Notes: generated by a model from the sequence alone, not told the origin. A stretch of 64,000 nt of DNA from Tachypleus tridentatus (GCF_004210375.1 NC_134825.1:68563558-68627557); one strand, 5' to 3'; counted from the first letter of the stretch, positions 21,670 through 34,717 are shown. Numbers and translations are program-made.

Positions 21670-24178
21670 ACCAAACGTTTAGAATAAAGTAAAATAATAC
21701 TTAAGATTACACTAAGAGCAGATATTTATATGTCTTTATATGTAAATCAATCTCATATTTAAGTGTTTTATAAATTAAAAACAAATCTTTTTTTTTATTC
21801 TTTCATGCCAGAAAGTAAAGAACAAAACACTAAATGAATACATTAATACATACGGTTATGATGGCAAATTAACAAATAGTTTGCTTATTTGAAGATAGCC
21901 CCAAACTAGCGTTAATTTACCGTATCGGATTAGGTAGCCATTTTACGTGAATAATTGGTATCCATTGTTGGCTACAGTACCCTCAAATTGAAAAACAGGA
22001 TCAGATTATGTCAGACAATACGTCAATGTTAAACACAAAAAATGGAAGCTCAGCATGTTTCAGTGTATTGTTTTACGTTTCATCGCAGTCTTCGGTGGCG
22101 TTTTGTAACAGTTTCACCAGTCTTACCGTAAAAGAAGAAGAAAAAAAAAGCACTATATTGCCACTTGTTATTTGTGCAAGAAAAGCGAGTTTCATGAGCA
22201 GGAAATTTCTCGTTTTTTTTTTCCGTTTCTTTATAAAGCACCAACAGGAAATACTTTATGAAAAATGTCCAGAACAGTTCTAATTTTTCAGTTAATATAA
22301 TTATGTTTTATTGGTTGTCGAATTATGGTTTGGAAACCAATCTTAGTATTCCTGTTTAAATAAGCAAGTGAATTATTTTTAATTTAAAAAGATAAGCACA
22401 AACAAAAAATAAAAATGTTGAATGCAAACGAAAATAAATTAAGCAGAGTTTATTTAGTACAAAACAGGAAACCTTAACACTTACTTCAAAACATATGTGT
22501 TAGGGGCGATGTATTCATCACTTTTTCAAGCTTTAATTAATACTATTTCTGTATCACCCTTTACTACGGTTATACCTTTTATATAAATTATATATTTTTA
22601 ATTTTAATATCGAATGTACTTAAAAGTTGTTTCACTCATTTTTAAGCCTATAAAATGTACATATTTTTCTACTTGTATTATCTTTCACAGCAATACTACA
22701 AAAAAAAAAAAAAAGATTTTTGAGCCGAATAATAAATGCTTCCTCTAATCTTTTATTCAACTTTTTAGTTCGTAGCAAATACGCTTTATCCACGAAAGTC
22801 GTGATTTTCTTAAAGGTTTATTTTCAGCAACAGTTGAATATTTGCCCTTTTCAACGTCCATTCTGATTTTCACGTTTCTTTAAACTTATTAAGTTTAGCA
22901 GCATTTTAAGCCTAAACCATTACAGCGTCAAAACCTAACTGTAACAAAATCAATAACTTTAAAAACAACAACTTCAGAAAGTAAACTACGGCCCAACAGG
23001 AACAGCGATGCCAGAAAATTGGGGATAAGTTGTTCGAATTACATATTTTAAACTATGGTTGGTAATTCTGAATGTATTATAAAGATAGTGTTTTGGTGGT
23101 TGGAAAGTTGTCTATGAATATGTATCTTTGAAAATTCACTCAGTAAGATGTTATAAAACCAAGGCTGGAGTCATAGAAGCATTCGCATTTTTACTAGAAC
23201 AAATCCAAGTTAAGCGTTGGATGTGCGTGTATGTCTATATACATTTCGCCTTTGACAAATCTTAGCTAGGACCTTACGATTGTATATTTTTATTTATACG
23301 AAATTGAAGCTGTGGTCTTGGGATTGTAGGTGTTTTATTTATATCAAATCTAAACCTATGGAATATAGGCATTTCATCTATATCATATTTTTGCTGTAGC
23401 CTTTTGACTATAAAAGGTTTATTTAAACTGAATCCAAGTTTAGGTGGTTTGGTTTACACAGTTTGTTGTTTTGTTTTAAGTAACCCGAACTGAGTTCTCA
23501 AACTTTTCGTATCTTATAAACTCTTTTTTACTTTATTACACAGTTTCTACAAAAAAGTACAAATATTCTTTACAGCTTTTTTATTTTATAACATATGTAT
23601 ATTATGGAATTTAAAATTTATTACACGTTTCAACGATGCACTTTCAGATCAATTCTTCTTCGAATATTAATTACAGCTGTAAAATTAACATAGTTAATTA
23701 AATGTATTCTGTTGTGGCGTTAGCGTTCGATAGATGATTAATAATTTATATAACCTTTACAGCAATAAGAATTATGAATTATAATTATTTGCAATTTCTG
23801 GAAACAAAAATTGTACACGTAAATACTTGCGCCGTTTAAACTTCAGCCGTTATAATCTGGATGTAATTTACTAGCAGTAATTTTGTATTAAATTTTATCA
23901 TAAAGTCATCCTTTTTGGACTGTGTGTGGGTGTGTTTATATAATGGCATATCGAAATGCGTTAAGCAATGTTTCCATGTACGAGTGTACTAAATCACAAG
24001 TATGCGGAAGTCTTGGATTATGGCGCCGTTTTATCATCTGGATGTCTGCTGCTAACCTCAGACTATCCTATGTTGACATAATTCCCTAGGGTTCCTCTAC
24101 ACATTCATGCATTCCTCGTCATGAAAGAATGCATTAAACAATACAAATAGCTCACAATAAAAGCAATATCCTGAAAGT
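21670..24178. other. No gene seen
   Basis: AT-rich, with a 15-base A run near 22700. The frame at 22008-22283 has no recognisable domain or splice context. Confidence 0.45.
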
Positions 24179-24425
24179 TTGTTTGTTTTAAATTTCTTAC
24201 ATAGCTACAAGAGGGCTATCTACGCTAGCCATTCCTAATTTAGCAGTGTAAGACTATAACAAAGGTAGCTAGTCATCACCACCTATCGCCAACTCTTGGG
24301 CTACTCTTTTACCAATGAATAGTGAGATTGACCGTCACATTATAACGCCTTCACAGTTGAAAGGAGAGCATGAATGGTATGAATGGTATTCGAACCCGTG
24401 ACCCTCAGATAACGAGTCGAGCGAT
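24179..24425 (-). repeat. SINE family A (minus)
   Basis: Tail 'GTTTGTTTTAAATTTCTTAC', 'GGCTATCTACGCTAGCC', 'CAACTCTTGGGCTACTCTTT', 'CGAACCCGTGACCCTCAGAT'. The outermost head is truncated. Confidence 0.82.
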
Positions 24426-24639
24426 TGCTTTGAATCATTCATCTAATCACGTAGTAACTTAATGCAAGATCAAAGATAACCGTGTTCTGCCGCCGATTTA
24501 ATAAATCACCAGCAATACCTGTGACGTAGAAGTCGCTTTGTAAGTTCTACTGTTGTAGTTATTCTTTTTACTTTCCTTAATGTACATATTGTATATTTCA
24601 ATTATTTTTATCGTTTACTGTTTGCGAGAAGTCATAATG

Positions 24640-25000
24640 CGTGTGTTTTTAAATTAAGATCTCACGAGGCTCTTACGTCAGATCTTGCAGTTTACCTCAA
24701 GCCCATTTCTTTTGGGATACGCGCTTGGGCGGATTTACAGTTGGCCTCCTCTTAGCTAAAACTGTGCGAGTGAAAGAGTGAGCCTGACCTGCACACCATA
24801 TGGTATCATTGTTTATAATGTAATAAATTATAATACCCCCTGATAGTGTAAAGAACCATATAGACATCTGGCACATGGAAAACCGGGGTTCGATTCCTTA
24901 CCGATGAGGAAAACCCTTTGTGACGAGGGATTGAAGTGACAGCACCTTTTTGGAAAAAACTGGAAGAAAGCAAGAGTGAAGCTAAGAAGAATCTGGATGT
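24640..25000. repeat. Possible relic of a different tRNA-derived repeat
   Basis: A less AT-rich patch containing 'ACCGGGGTTCGATTCC' (pol III B-box-like) near 24890 and no family A, B or C body. No boundaries could be placed. Confidence 0.3.
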
Positions 25001-25231
25001 GAACTGTTAATGAAATTAAATATTAATAGAAAGGCTCACAACAGAACAATTTGGAGAGATATAATTGCTTGCCTTGGATCAAAGACGCCACCACAAATTA
25101 ATAAATGAACAAACTCTAAAATATATAAGTTTTATTATTTTGTGCAAAACGTGAAATACATCGATTAAACCTTTTATTTTTTGCATAATGCAACAAAACA
25201 TGATTTTAATAAATTAATTAATAAACAAACC

Positions 25232-25352
25232 ATATGTGTGTTCTTCTTATAGCAAAGCCACATTGGGCTATCTGCTGAGCCCAACAGGGAAACGAACCCT
25301 TGATTTTAGCGTTGTAAATCCGTAGACATACTGCTGTTCTAGCGGGAGGCCG
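25232..25352 (-). repeat. SINE family C (minus)
   Basis: 'TGTTCTTCTTATAGCAAAGC', 'GGGCTATCTGCTGAGCCC', 'GCGTTGTAAATCCGTAGACA', 'TGCTGTTCTAGCGGGAGG'. Confidence 0.8.
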
Positions 25353-26182
25353 AACCATATGTCAGCGTTCCAATGTGAGGAAGAAATAAATCAAGTTGTT
25401 TAAATACATTTTTATCAACTTAATAAACTAAACATCATCAGTATATTAAATGAACGTTTTAGTTTACTATGTACATTGTATTTTATAACGATTCTTGTTA
25501 CTTTAAAAATTGAAGTACGTCTGACTCCGTAAGTCCATGAAGTCGATCGTGTTTGAAGGAAGCTTAGAAAAGTTTGTCAATTTTCCTTCAGATGACGTGT
25601 TAGAGCCCTCAGGAAACGTTAAAACGTTGAAAATTCCTATTTTGAACATAACTTCCAAAAGTAAGCAAATACGTAGTTAGTGTCTGGCATTGGTATCAGA
25701 GACAAAGAACAGACCAGATGGCAAGCACGACCGACATACTCATCAGGAAAATTGAAACCAATGGTGTTTACTTGGCGATGACTCATTTATAATCAGCAAC
25801 AGACTGTAACTTGTTAATTTGCAAATTGCAAAATATATCTATAAATAAGAAGTAATATGTTATATTGGTTTAAAAACTACAGAAAAGATAAGTTAATTTG
25901 CATTAACATTGAAAATAGTTACAGTATTTATATAAAAGTAATATCTGGTGTACCACAAAGTTCTCGTTTCAATATATAAATAGCAGAGCAAGTATTCTTT
26001 AACAAGGTTCTATTTATACGTATATAGACAGCATTGTTTTAGTGATAAGTGATTATAATCCTGTTACCAAAGTATAATAAATAAAGAGATATTAATAATA
26101 TTATAAAATAATTGAACTTAAATATTTATTTTAATAATGGATATGCATTTGGCTAAATATTTCCTGTTAATATTAGTGATTT

Positions 26183-26264
26183 GTGCTCTGTCCACCACGG
26201 GTATCGAAACCCCGTTTCTCGCAATGTAAATCCACAGACATGCCGTTGCGCTACTGGGTGTATA
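26183..26264 (-). repeat. SINE family B fragment (minus)
   Basis: 'GTGCTCTGTCCACCACGGGT', 'ATCGAAACCCCGTTTCT', 'ACAGACATGCCGTTGCGCTA'. The tail half is absent. The open frame at 26181-26420 is only this repeat read through. Confidence 0.75.
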
Positions 26265-26269
26265 GGTAT

Positions 26270-27705
26270 TCGACGCTTATTAAACGTGCGTTTGCACGAA
26301 ACCACAGGCACAAAGTCACGTGGCTCAGTAAATAATTATTTTAGCAGTCACGAAGCTTTATTTAAAGCGATGTTTTATACGTGTTTATTTTATTTCAAAA
26401 GGATGCTTTTCTACTGGTAAACTTTTATACGTGAGGATTGAGTCTTACTCTACTCGTGTATTAGTCCATTAGGAGAAACAACATACAAGACAATAAAAAA
26501 ATTAGAATTTAGAAATTAAATTCTACAAATAGAGATCGTAAAAAATGGGTATGCAAACAGGGATGGAAATCTACTACTGACAGTTTGTTCAAGCTACAAA
26601 TCCCTATTATGAATCCATTATGAAATTATAGCAAGCATAATGTGAATCACACTGGAATTTTCTAAAAATTGAGAGAGTAGCTTCAAACTTATTTTGACCT
26701 CCTCAATTTTGTCGTGCTGCGAAATTTTCTACGTTCTTCACTTTTCACTATCAAAAAATCTGACATTTTTCTAGTGTATGTGTTACTTTGGAATTACAAC
26801 TCGCGCATTTTCTAGCGCATTAATTGGAAACCACAACGTGAAAGATTTCTGATTTTACTGTACTCAGTACTCGAATTTGTTGTTTCTACCTGGACTTCTA
26901 CGACTATATTTCAGCAATTTGGTAACAGTAGACGATTATCATAGTATAATTGCTTCTACTGTTTCTTATACTTAGCTGAAATTGTGAGTGCATATTCGGT
27001 ATTTATTACCACTGCATATAACATTATTTCATATAATTGTTGCTATTTTTAAATAGTTCATGCTAAGATAGCAGTCGTAAATGTTGTCGATAAGTGTGTC
27101 GCTGTTGTCTATTTTACATGCATTATTTGTGTCTCCTTACTCTAGCAAACACTTGTGCACAGCAAGCTATTCAAGAACACATATATATTTCATGTAGATC
27201 TGACAAGGTAAGCATGTTACTTCGTCTGTTTATATTGCATTAATCTGTGTTATATTATCTTAGAGGAAACATCATTCCATTCTGTTGAGATTACTCTGTT
27301 GCTGTTCATCTTTTGTTACATTACACTGTGGCATTGATGGAAGCCGGTCATTAATACTATAATGATACAGTCTTTTTCTTCGAGATGTTCCTTTGAGAAC
27401 ACCTTTATATTTTACTGTTGTTGTTGTAGTTGCATACCAGTAGATGTGTTTATTCTTTGTTATACATTTGTTTGTTATTTTGAATGGGTTCAGTGCCATG
27501 GTTGGATGGGAAATGCTAATGCAATAGTAAACTGTAGAAAAACATGTAACATTAAACTCAAAGCATATGTATGTATGTAGCTAAAAATTCATTCTTTATA
27601 AACAGACGTAAAAAACTTAATAAACAAATTTAGTAAAAATTGTTAATTTAACAGGGGAGTGTAGAGATAACTTTAAAAAAACCAGAAACGAGTTAAATGA
27701 TAATG
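26270..27705. other. No gene seen
   Basis: AT-rich noncoding DNA. The frames at 27272-27499 and 27362-27580 overlap on opposite strands and show no domain. Confidence 0.45.
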
Positions 27706-27708
27706 GAA

Positions 27709-27952
27709 AGGTTATATTTTGAAGGTCACAGCTAGGTACTCTAAAGAAGTAAACAAACAAGTCTGGAAACAGTGTCTACATTATTTTCTCAGGCTATAAA
27801 TCCCTGCTTTGACTCCATGTCTTCAATACTTATAAATTCTAGTGGAGTCAACATAGAAATTTATAGCCTGAGAAAATAATGTAGACAGTATTTCCGGTCT
27901 AGTTTGTTTACTGTTTAGAGTCCCAAGTTGTAGACTTGAACATATAACATTT
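27709..27952. mobile_element. Foldback (hairpin) element, non-coding
   Basis: Two inverted arms of about 110-115 bases (27709-27826 and 27843-27952) around a spacer of about 16 bases. The core 'GTCTACATTATTTTCTCAGG' with 'CTATAAAT' matches exactly between arms; the outer parts (GTAAACAAAC, ACTCTAAA, GTTATAT) match with indels. There is no coding potential. It is either a MITE-like foldback element or a DNA/RNA hairpin; no target duplication was identified. Confidence 0.8.
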
Positions 27953-27954
27953 AC

Positions 27955-28670
27955 GTTTTAAATTGTTTTTGTTCTTTTTGACAATCCTCCTCCCCCGTTT
28001 TTAAATCAACTATTTTCACTAATCTTGTGACAATATATGGACTTATTTATAATTTACAGATAAGTAACATGTTACAAAGTAGTATAGAAGAAAAAATTAT
28101 AAAAGAAAAAAAGAAATAATAGTATTGTTACTTACAAAAGGTACAAAACTTTAAATGTATTAAATGCATTTAAATTACACCACTATAGTGTTATAATAAA
28201 GCGCTATTTCTTATCGCCTTTTAAGATTAAGATAGACCATAATAAATATAGAAGATGAAAAAATTAGGTTATTATATATAAATCACCTCAAGTAAAAATT
28301 GATCGTGGTAAAAATAAAGTCATGAAGTGCCAAGTGTATTCAATACAGTTCCAAGAAGTTTAATAGAAATTGAAATATATACTAATGTTAGAAAATCGAT
28401 AAAAATTGGTTAATACACACAATTAGAAGTATTCTCATTTTTGGTTTGTATTATGTTACATTTACAATGGTATTGTACTGGATAAACAAGTTAATTTTAA
28501 ATTGTACAGGTAAGCTTTTAAAAACTGTGAGATAACCCAATATAAAATTGCTAATAAAAATAAAACAGCTAAAATGGGATATGATTGAAAACACTGATGT
28601 AGATTATAAAAGGGTTGAACGTTGCTTCACCAACATATTCTAATCAAGTTATTGAAGTAATAGCGTCTGT
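27955..28670. other. No gene seen
   Basis: Very AT-rich; no frame, repeat or terminal structure recognised. Confidence 0.5.
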
Positions 28671-28675
28671 TCATT

Positions 28676-28785
28676 TTTTTATAGTGAAGCACAAGGCTAT
28701 TTGTGCCACACCTACAACTAGTATCAAAACTCAGTTTTTAGAGTTATAAGCCTTCAAACTTACTGATGAGCCACTTTGAGGCACA
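28676..28785 (-). repeat. Diverged SINE family B (minus)
   Basis: 'AGTGAAGCACAAGGCTATTT', 'CTAGTATCAAAACTCAGTTT', 'CTTACTGATGAGCCACTTTG' preserve the family order with many substitutions. Confidence 0.6.
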
Positions 28786-28789
28786 ATGA

Positions 28790-29738
28790 CCTCTATTACT
28801 CTTTTCCCTAAACCAGATTACCTAAAACTCACTTGGTAGTTACCCAATGATTTACTGCCATTACCGTCTACATTAGGGTAATCAATCACCCACTTACATT
28901 TGCGCTAAAAACACAATGATAAAAATCATATGAGAAAAGAAGAAAGTCGAACAGCTAACCAGCTCTTACCGATTCGCCTCTGATTATAAGTTTCAACGTT
29001 CGAAATCATGGCTCATACCATACTAATCACAGGTAGCGGTGTGAGCCAGTAGTTACTGCATATATTAATTTTATCCTTAGGCACATCAGAGATCACATTA
29101 CAAAAATAGTTACAACAAGGCACCAACCATCTATAATTAACAAATGAAAGGTGGGGCGTTACCAGTTTGTGTTTACAGCAGATGCAGAGGTATAAACATT
29201 TTCCGGCATCCATAAATTATATTGGATGAATCTTGTAAACTGAGTAATTAAGCTTTAAGCTTCTGGAAAGGTTGTACGTATCTATGTACATCCTCGTCTA
29301 AGTCGCGTGCAGTGTGTCATCGTATCACTAAAGTACTGTTTCACATTACAAGATATTGTTAATATGGTTATATGCATTCACAGCAAATTATTCACAATAC
29401 AGACAGGAACTGAATTATTAAGAGCTGATTCTAACTGAATGACTGACTAGTTCTTATCATTCATCTCAACTGTAAAGTATAATAATAATAAAACACTTTG
29501 TTTAATGTATGGACAAAGAATACACTATTCTTGATAACAGTACTAATACATTTGTTTTAGGCTTTTGTCAATAAAATAAAAAAGTACGATTTGTGTGTGG
29601 TGAAAATTAATGACTTGGGTTGTAACAATTAACGATTAAGATTAACCAATCTCTTGGGTACACTGGAGATTGGAAGAAAGATTAATATATTGTTCCATAA
29701 TAGGAAAAGAGGTACCTTTCTATTAAAGTTGGAGTTAC
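28790..29738. other. No gene seen
   Basis: AT-rich DNA. The frame at 29013-29213 (minus) has several cysteines but no matching splice context or domain. Confidence 0.4.
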
Positions 29739-29739
29739 G

Positions 29740-30018
29740 ACTTGGTTTGGTTTTTGAATTTCGCGCAAAACTACACGAAGGCTATCTGCGTTAGCCATCC
29801 CTAATTGAGTACTGTAACACTGGAGGGAAGGCAGCTAGTCATCACCACCCACCGCCAACTCTTGGGCTACTTTTTTTACCAACGAATAGTGGGATTGACC
29901 GTCACATAATAATGCCCCCACGGCTGAAAGGGCGAACATGTTTGGTGTGGCTGGGATTCGAACTTATAACCCTCGGATTACGAGTCGAGTACCTCAACTA
30001 CCTGGCCATGCCGGGTCT
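29740..30018 (-). repeat. SINE family A (minus), near complete
   Basis: 'GGTTTTTGAATTTCGCGCAA' through 'GGAAGGCAGCTAGTCATCAC' to 'CTACCTGGCCATGCCGGGTC'. Flanking GGAGTTAC / GGAAGTTAC may be an imperfect target duplication. Confidence 0.87.
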
Positions 30019-30468
30019 GGAAGTTACAGAAGCAGAACTTAAAATAAAATCAGACTCACAGTGAAATGTATATCTAATGAGGGTGTTATTTCCTAATTAC
30101 TGGCCTGAACGAACTTTAAATATATTTCCAGGGAGAATGATGTTCACACACAACCCTGAGCACCACCTCTCTTTTTTCAAACTCCTCCCCCCCTTTCTGG
30201 AATTAAATGGAATTAATATATTCCGCTTCTTTCAGGAAATACAAGGTGTAAACCCCAAACGGCTTTAAGTAAAATCGTGTCTTTAAAGCTGAGAGAAGAA
30301 AAGATGTCTATAGTGCGCCGATGACTTTAGCTACAGGTGTAAAAACTTCAAAAGGAGAAAAACTATGAATTTGACGAGGTGTGATAGAAGGCATCGCAGG
30401 TCTGATAACGACCGTGCGACGTTAGAAAAACCTTTCAAGCAACGTGAAAATCATCACAACAGGAAAAC

Positions 30469-30713
30469 ATGGGTGACAGCTGCACGTGTGATAATCAGTT
30501 TGCTCAGCCAGCACAATGCATTCCAACGAGCCAAGTCCAGAAAACGAATGAGTTTCTACAGCGGACAAAGGTGATAATAGATGCCGTTATATGTTTGTGT
30601 ATACGTCTTGAAAACGCCCAGCAACTGCCTAAACAACTGGTAGAGCTGCTAGCCGACCGACAGACGGCATGGAGAGACAAGAGATTGAATGCCGCTGAGA
30701 CATGTTTTCGACT
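30469..30713 (+). CDS. Candidate first coding exon of the unrecognised gene
   Basis: Start in strong context, 81 full codons without a stop, clean gtaagtg donor. No signal peptide; one hydrophobic run ('VIIDAVICLCI') is too short and too interrupted for a confident membrane helix. Confidence 0.55.
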
Positions 30714-32301
30714 GTAAGTGCCAAGCTGACAAGGGTAAAACCTAGTAAGGCCCTCAGATATTCTTCGAAAATTAATACATTAAAAAATAGGTTAAATATT
30801 TTTTACTAAGCTAATATACTCAGTGGAATATTTTCATAAATATCTACAAGTTGGCGCTTATTTTAGTAGAAAAGATATTATAACCTAACACGCTTGTACG
30901 TTCTAACCTTTTTTCTCTGATGGTCGTAGTTGTTATCACTTTTTAGCGCAAAACTGCACAATGGGTTGTTATCTGCGCTCCGTCCACTACGAGAAGTAGA
31001 ACTCCAAATTTTAACGTTGAAAGTTTGTAAATTTACTGCTAACCCACTAATAAATTCTGATGAATGTTCTGTTGTGTATAATCTTGTGTAAGTACAAGAA
31101 GCCGTGTTTTTGATGTACACTTACATTCGTAACATTCTTTTTTTTTTATATGCGCTCCGTCTCCGCAGAGAGTCGAACCCCGCATTTTATCGTTGAAATT
31201 ACATAAACTAACAGCTGACTATCAGAAGGCACTTCATTACGTTATAAATATTTTTCATTAAAACATGTTATGCTTAAAACTTTTATTGCTATAAATAAAG
31301 CTAATGCACTAGGAAAATAATGTTTCAAATGTCTTAGTTTGACTGTGTTTCGGCCCGGTATAGCCAGGTGGTTAATTCGCTAGACTCGTGAACTCTCCCC
31401 CCTCCCTAACATGGTGGGGGCGTTATAAGTTACAGTCAATCCCACTATTCATTTGGTGAAAGAGAAGCTCAAGAGCTGGTGGTAGGTGGTGATGAGTAAC
31501 CGTCTTCCCTCTAGTCCTTCACTGCTAAATTAGGGACGCTAGCTCAGATAACCCTCGTGTAGCTTTGCGCGAAATTCAAAACAAACAAACAACTCACAGT
31601 GTTTATTGAATTTCTAAGGAAAGTAAATGAAACTCTTCAAGAAAATGAAATGAGTTTCCGGAATACAGAGTGGCCGAAATACTATAAAGTCGATGTGTTT
31701 CAATTTATTTAGAATGGATGTAAGTTTGGTAGAAACTAAGGCATAATCGTTCTTTTACTATGGGGTTTTAACCGAAATTTTTTAATTCACTGAAGAGAAT
31801 TTTAATCAGTGTCAGAGTTTATTGATTATTGAATAATATTAAATCACGACTGCTGATCTATTTTAGCCTCTAAACTGTAAATTTTTACTGTCAAAAACAT
31901 TAAAACTTATGTGAACTTTTTTTCAGTATCCTATACTCTCGTCCCTAAGTATTTCAAGCATTTACGCTAACGTTTAAATTTCACACTTTCACAAAACATT
32001 TGAATCAATGAATAAACATTAAATAAAGTAGTTCAACGTAGCGCAGAAAAAACAACAACTTACTGTTTGATATGAACGTTCGACACTTCGACTTAAGATT
32101 AATCTCAGAAATTCAGAGATAAACCTATTTTGATTGACAAACAAACTTTTATTTAAAGGCAGTGATTTTGACAATAGCTTTATCAGAGCTGTCAAAAAGT
32201 CATCCCAAACACCCCATATGAAGCAACCAGCCATTTCAGTGGAAGAGGCTTTGTTTGGAATAGTGTTGTGTGGCAGCAAAACTGAATGCGAGTTTTCTTT
32301 G
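30469..32301 (+). CDS. Unrecognised gene, two 5' coding exons (128 residues, open at 3' end)
   Basis: Exon A is 30469-30713 (81 codons plus 2 bases) and exon B 32163-32301 (1 base plus 46 codons). The ATG has a strong context (AACATGG) and an in-frame stop lies upstream at 30445-30447. Exon A ends at CT|gtaagtg. Exon B follows ttaaaggcag and joins in frame, giving '...AAETCFRLDFDNSFIRAV...', then ends TTTG|gtatac. Exon A is less AT-rich than its surroundings and reads as a mostly helical, Gln/Leu/Arg-rich protein ('LPKQLVELLADRQTAWRDKR') after a short Cys-containing N terminus. I do not recognise the family, and no later exon was found with confidence. Confidence 0.5.
30935..31062 (-). repeat. 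Diverged SINE family B (minus)
   Basis: 'TTAGCGCAAAACTGCACAAT', 'GCGCTCCGTCCACTACGAG' and a degraded head. A second fragment of the same kind lies at about 31146-31215 ('GCGCTCCGTCTCCGCAGAGA', 'GTCGAACCCCGCATTTT'). Confidence 0.6.
31352..31591 (+). repeat. SINE family A (plus), head partly deleted
   Basis: 'CGGCCCGGTATAGCCAGGTG' is followed by a deletion across the B box, then the normal body ('CAATCCCACTATTCA', 'TAGCTTTGCGCGAAATTC') and an AAAC tail. It lies in the putative intron of the unrecognised gene. Confidence 0.83.
32163..32301 (+). CDS. Candidate second coding exon of the unrecognised gene
   Basis: Phase 2 to phase 0 exon that keeps the frame of the first; read in the same frame it contains 'KQPAISVEEALFGIVLCG'. 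The minus strand also has an open frame here (32019-32309), which weakens the case. Confidence 0.42.
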
Positions 32302-33950
32302 GTATACATAGACCTTTACATTTTTAAGAGCTTTTCACACTAATAGTTTATACCACCAGATTTTCATTTCTATTCCTGTGATTTCATATCTATGAAAAAT
32401 TAAATCTAACAGTTTAGCAACTTTATTTTATATTTCTCATGTCTATGAATTTGAAAGTTGCCCACAAACACTCAACAGCTTTCGAAAACACCCATCAAGG
32501 TGCCAGCTAAGATTAAAATCTGCATGCGTAAAAACTGATAAGGTTCCTGACAAGCAGATAATCCAGTTTCTAACTAGGAAGGGCATTATAATTTCAATAA
32601 GTTATCCCATAATTCCTCTAGTTCATAACATGAATGACAGCTCAGCTCTTAAACTGTACAAAACAAAGATATTTGTATTATTATAGTTACAATATGACAA
32701 GTAATGTGACCCAACATTTATAAATAAGTAACTATCGAGTGGTGAAGTAGATAGTTTGAAACTGTTTCGAATAAAAACAAAAATCTGTAAGCATTATCTA
32801 ACAAGTTAGCCCTAAAAGCTTAAAGTCGGTAGAAGTGCGTTTTTTTTTCTGTTCTTTTTTCTCTCGCATCTTTTACCACAAAATTGTATTCTGAGAGGAG
32901 CAGGTTTTCAGATACCATTGCAGTTAGATACAAACATGTTGTGTTTTAAACATCTAAACGGAAGTTAATTAAATTACGTATTTCAGCGTATATGGTGCTG
33001 AAGAAAATTTATTAGAAAACTATGTTTTAGAGAATTTCCCGCAGCTACTCTACATATATTGTCACTCTTCCAAAGAAATCTATTCCTTAAAATCAACAAT
33101 AATATTTATTAGCTTTGATAATACAGAAAAAAAGATGAAATAAAAAGAGGTAGTATAATATAACGCACAAGCAGTTATCATTCCGTCTGTCCACAATTTG
33201 GTAGAGAAAGCCGGGGCGGATATCCAAAAATCGAGCTTTAAGTGAAGAGTTTCATGAAGTTCTTTGCTCATATTTATATTTTTTGTTCTCTAGACAACAG
33301 AGGGTCAGGTGCGATTATATCCCGTTCTTCCCTCCTTTACGGCTGATTTATTTTTGATTGGTTGATATTATACTGAAGTAAAATGCCATTTTTATTACTA
33401 CACGAGTACAGCCCTTAACACTTTCCAAAGCTAAGTCAAACTTATATAATACATTGCTATTTATAATACAATCATTATTTCTTTTTTCGATTTGTGATAG
33501 TCTTTCACATCGCGAACAGTTCCAAATAATGAACGCACACTTACTCTATTTTAATTAGGTATGTATTTACATAAATACCGTTTCATTAATACACACAACT
33601 TATTGATATAGTTACCTACTAATAGGTGGCTTGTCCTTATAACAGATGTTAACTAGGGAGAGGTATTGATTTTTAAGAGCCATTTCCATCATGTATGCAA
33701 TAACGAACAAACTTAGTCACGTAACACCTCGTTTTTGTTGATATTTTTCTGAAAAATGATTGGAAACATTGCACGGAAGGAGACTGTCAAATGGTGACTG
33801 AATATTTCATAATTATGTACAAAAACCGATTATTTTAATTTGGAGACTAAAATGTTTGTGTGAGTAACGAATTTTGTAATGTTTATTTACTTCATGACTA
33901 TCGTATTTTTGTTTAAGTTAAATTTATGCTAAGAAAAATGCATAACTTGT
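32302..33950. other. No confident gene
   Basis: Mostly AT-rich. About 33175-33250 is a short less AT-rich patch open on both strands. It could be a small exon but matches neither the phase of the upstream gene nor any known domain. Confidence 0.35.
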
Positions 33951-33952
33951 AC

Positions 33953-34714
33953 TGTTAAGTCTGTCTTGCGAAATTTCCGCCTAGTCACTAAAATTGTAGA
34001 AAATTCTCGAGTGTAATAGTCAACAATATACATACGCACGTGAACATTGGTATATCGTCTATATTTGTTACACAAGCTGAAATTTCGTGAAACTCTCCTC
34101 ACACCTACAAATATAAACAACGCGACGTGCCAAAAGACAGTATATATTGCTTTAGTTGGTTTACTACAAACATCGGAAGTTATAACTGACTGTTATAACG
34201 TTTATTAATTGGGAAATTCGGGTATTTGACTAGGAACGTTTGTACATTTCAAACATTAAAAACCATTTAACTTCACTGGATTCACACCGGACATTAATAT
34301 TTTTACTTAAACATCGTACAACTTCAGCGGTGGATAACTCGGCGTGTGGCCAGCGAAGAACAAATAACAGAGCTAGCTAGCTCTCTGTTGAGTGAATCGT
34401 TATCCACATCAACTCAAAATTAACTCATTGCTCATGAATCTTCGATAAAAGATCAAGGAAATTCCAGGACAGATACAAGACTTCACACTCTTTGTAAGTT
34501 TGGGAAAAAAATATTTTTACATAGATCGCTATTTGTATTTTATTGTAAGTTGTATTGTATTTTGCATATATTAAAACATTTGTATTAAAAAAACTGTGTG
34601 CATCGGTCTTGTTGGCAAGTATACTAAAGTGAATACGTATCGACATTTAACTTTTCCATCAAAATTATCATCTTAATCAATCTCAGGCACTTCAAAATTA
34701 TACCTTTGGTGACA
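33953..34714 (+). repeat. LTR of a retrotransposon (copy 2), 5' LTR position
   Basis: Starts TGTTAAG and ends ...GGTGACA three bases before a primer-binding site. It shares ordered blocks with 3706-4500. A run at about 34547-34595 (TTGTATTTTGCATATTAA-like) resembles an AT-rich U3/R region. Edges are inferred from the TG...CA rule and the primer-binding site. The element is presumably of the gypsy type, as this primer is common there. Confidence 0.7.
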
Positions 34715-34717
34715 AAT

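Noticed and set aside
26181-26420. Cysteine-containing open frame
   Set aside because: Its first third is a SINE family B fragment read in frame; no splice sites or domain.
33080-33271. Possible small exon, open on both strands near 33175-33250
   Set aside because: Its phase does not fit exon B of the unrecognised gene, it has no donor, and no domain is visible on either strand.
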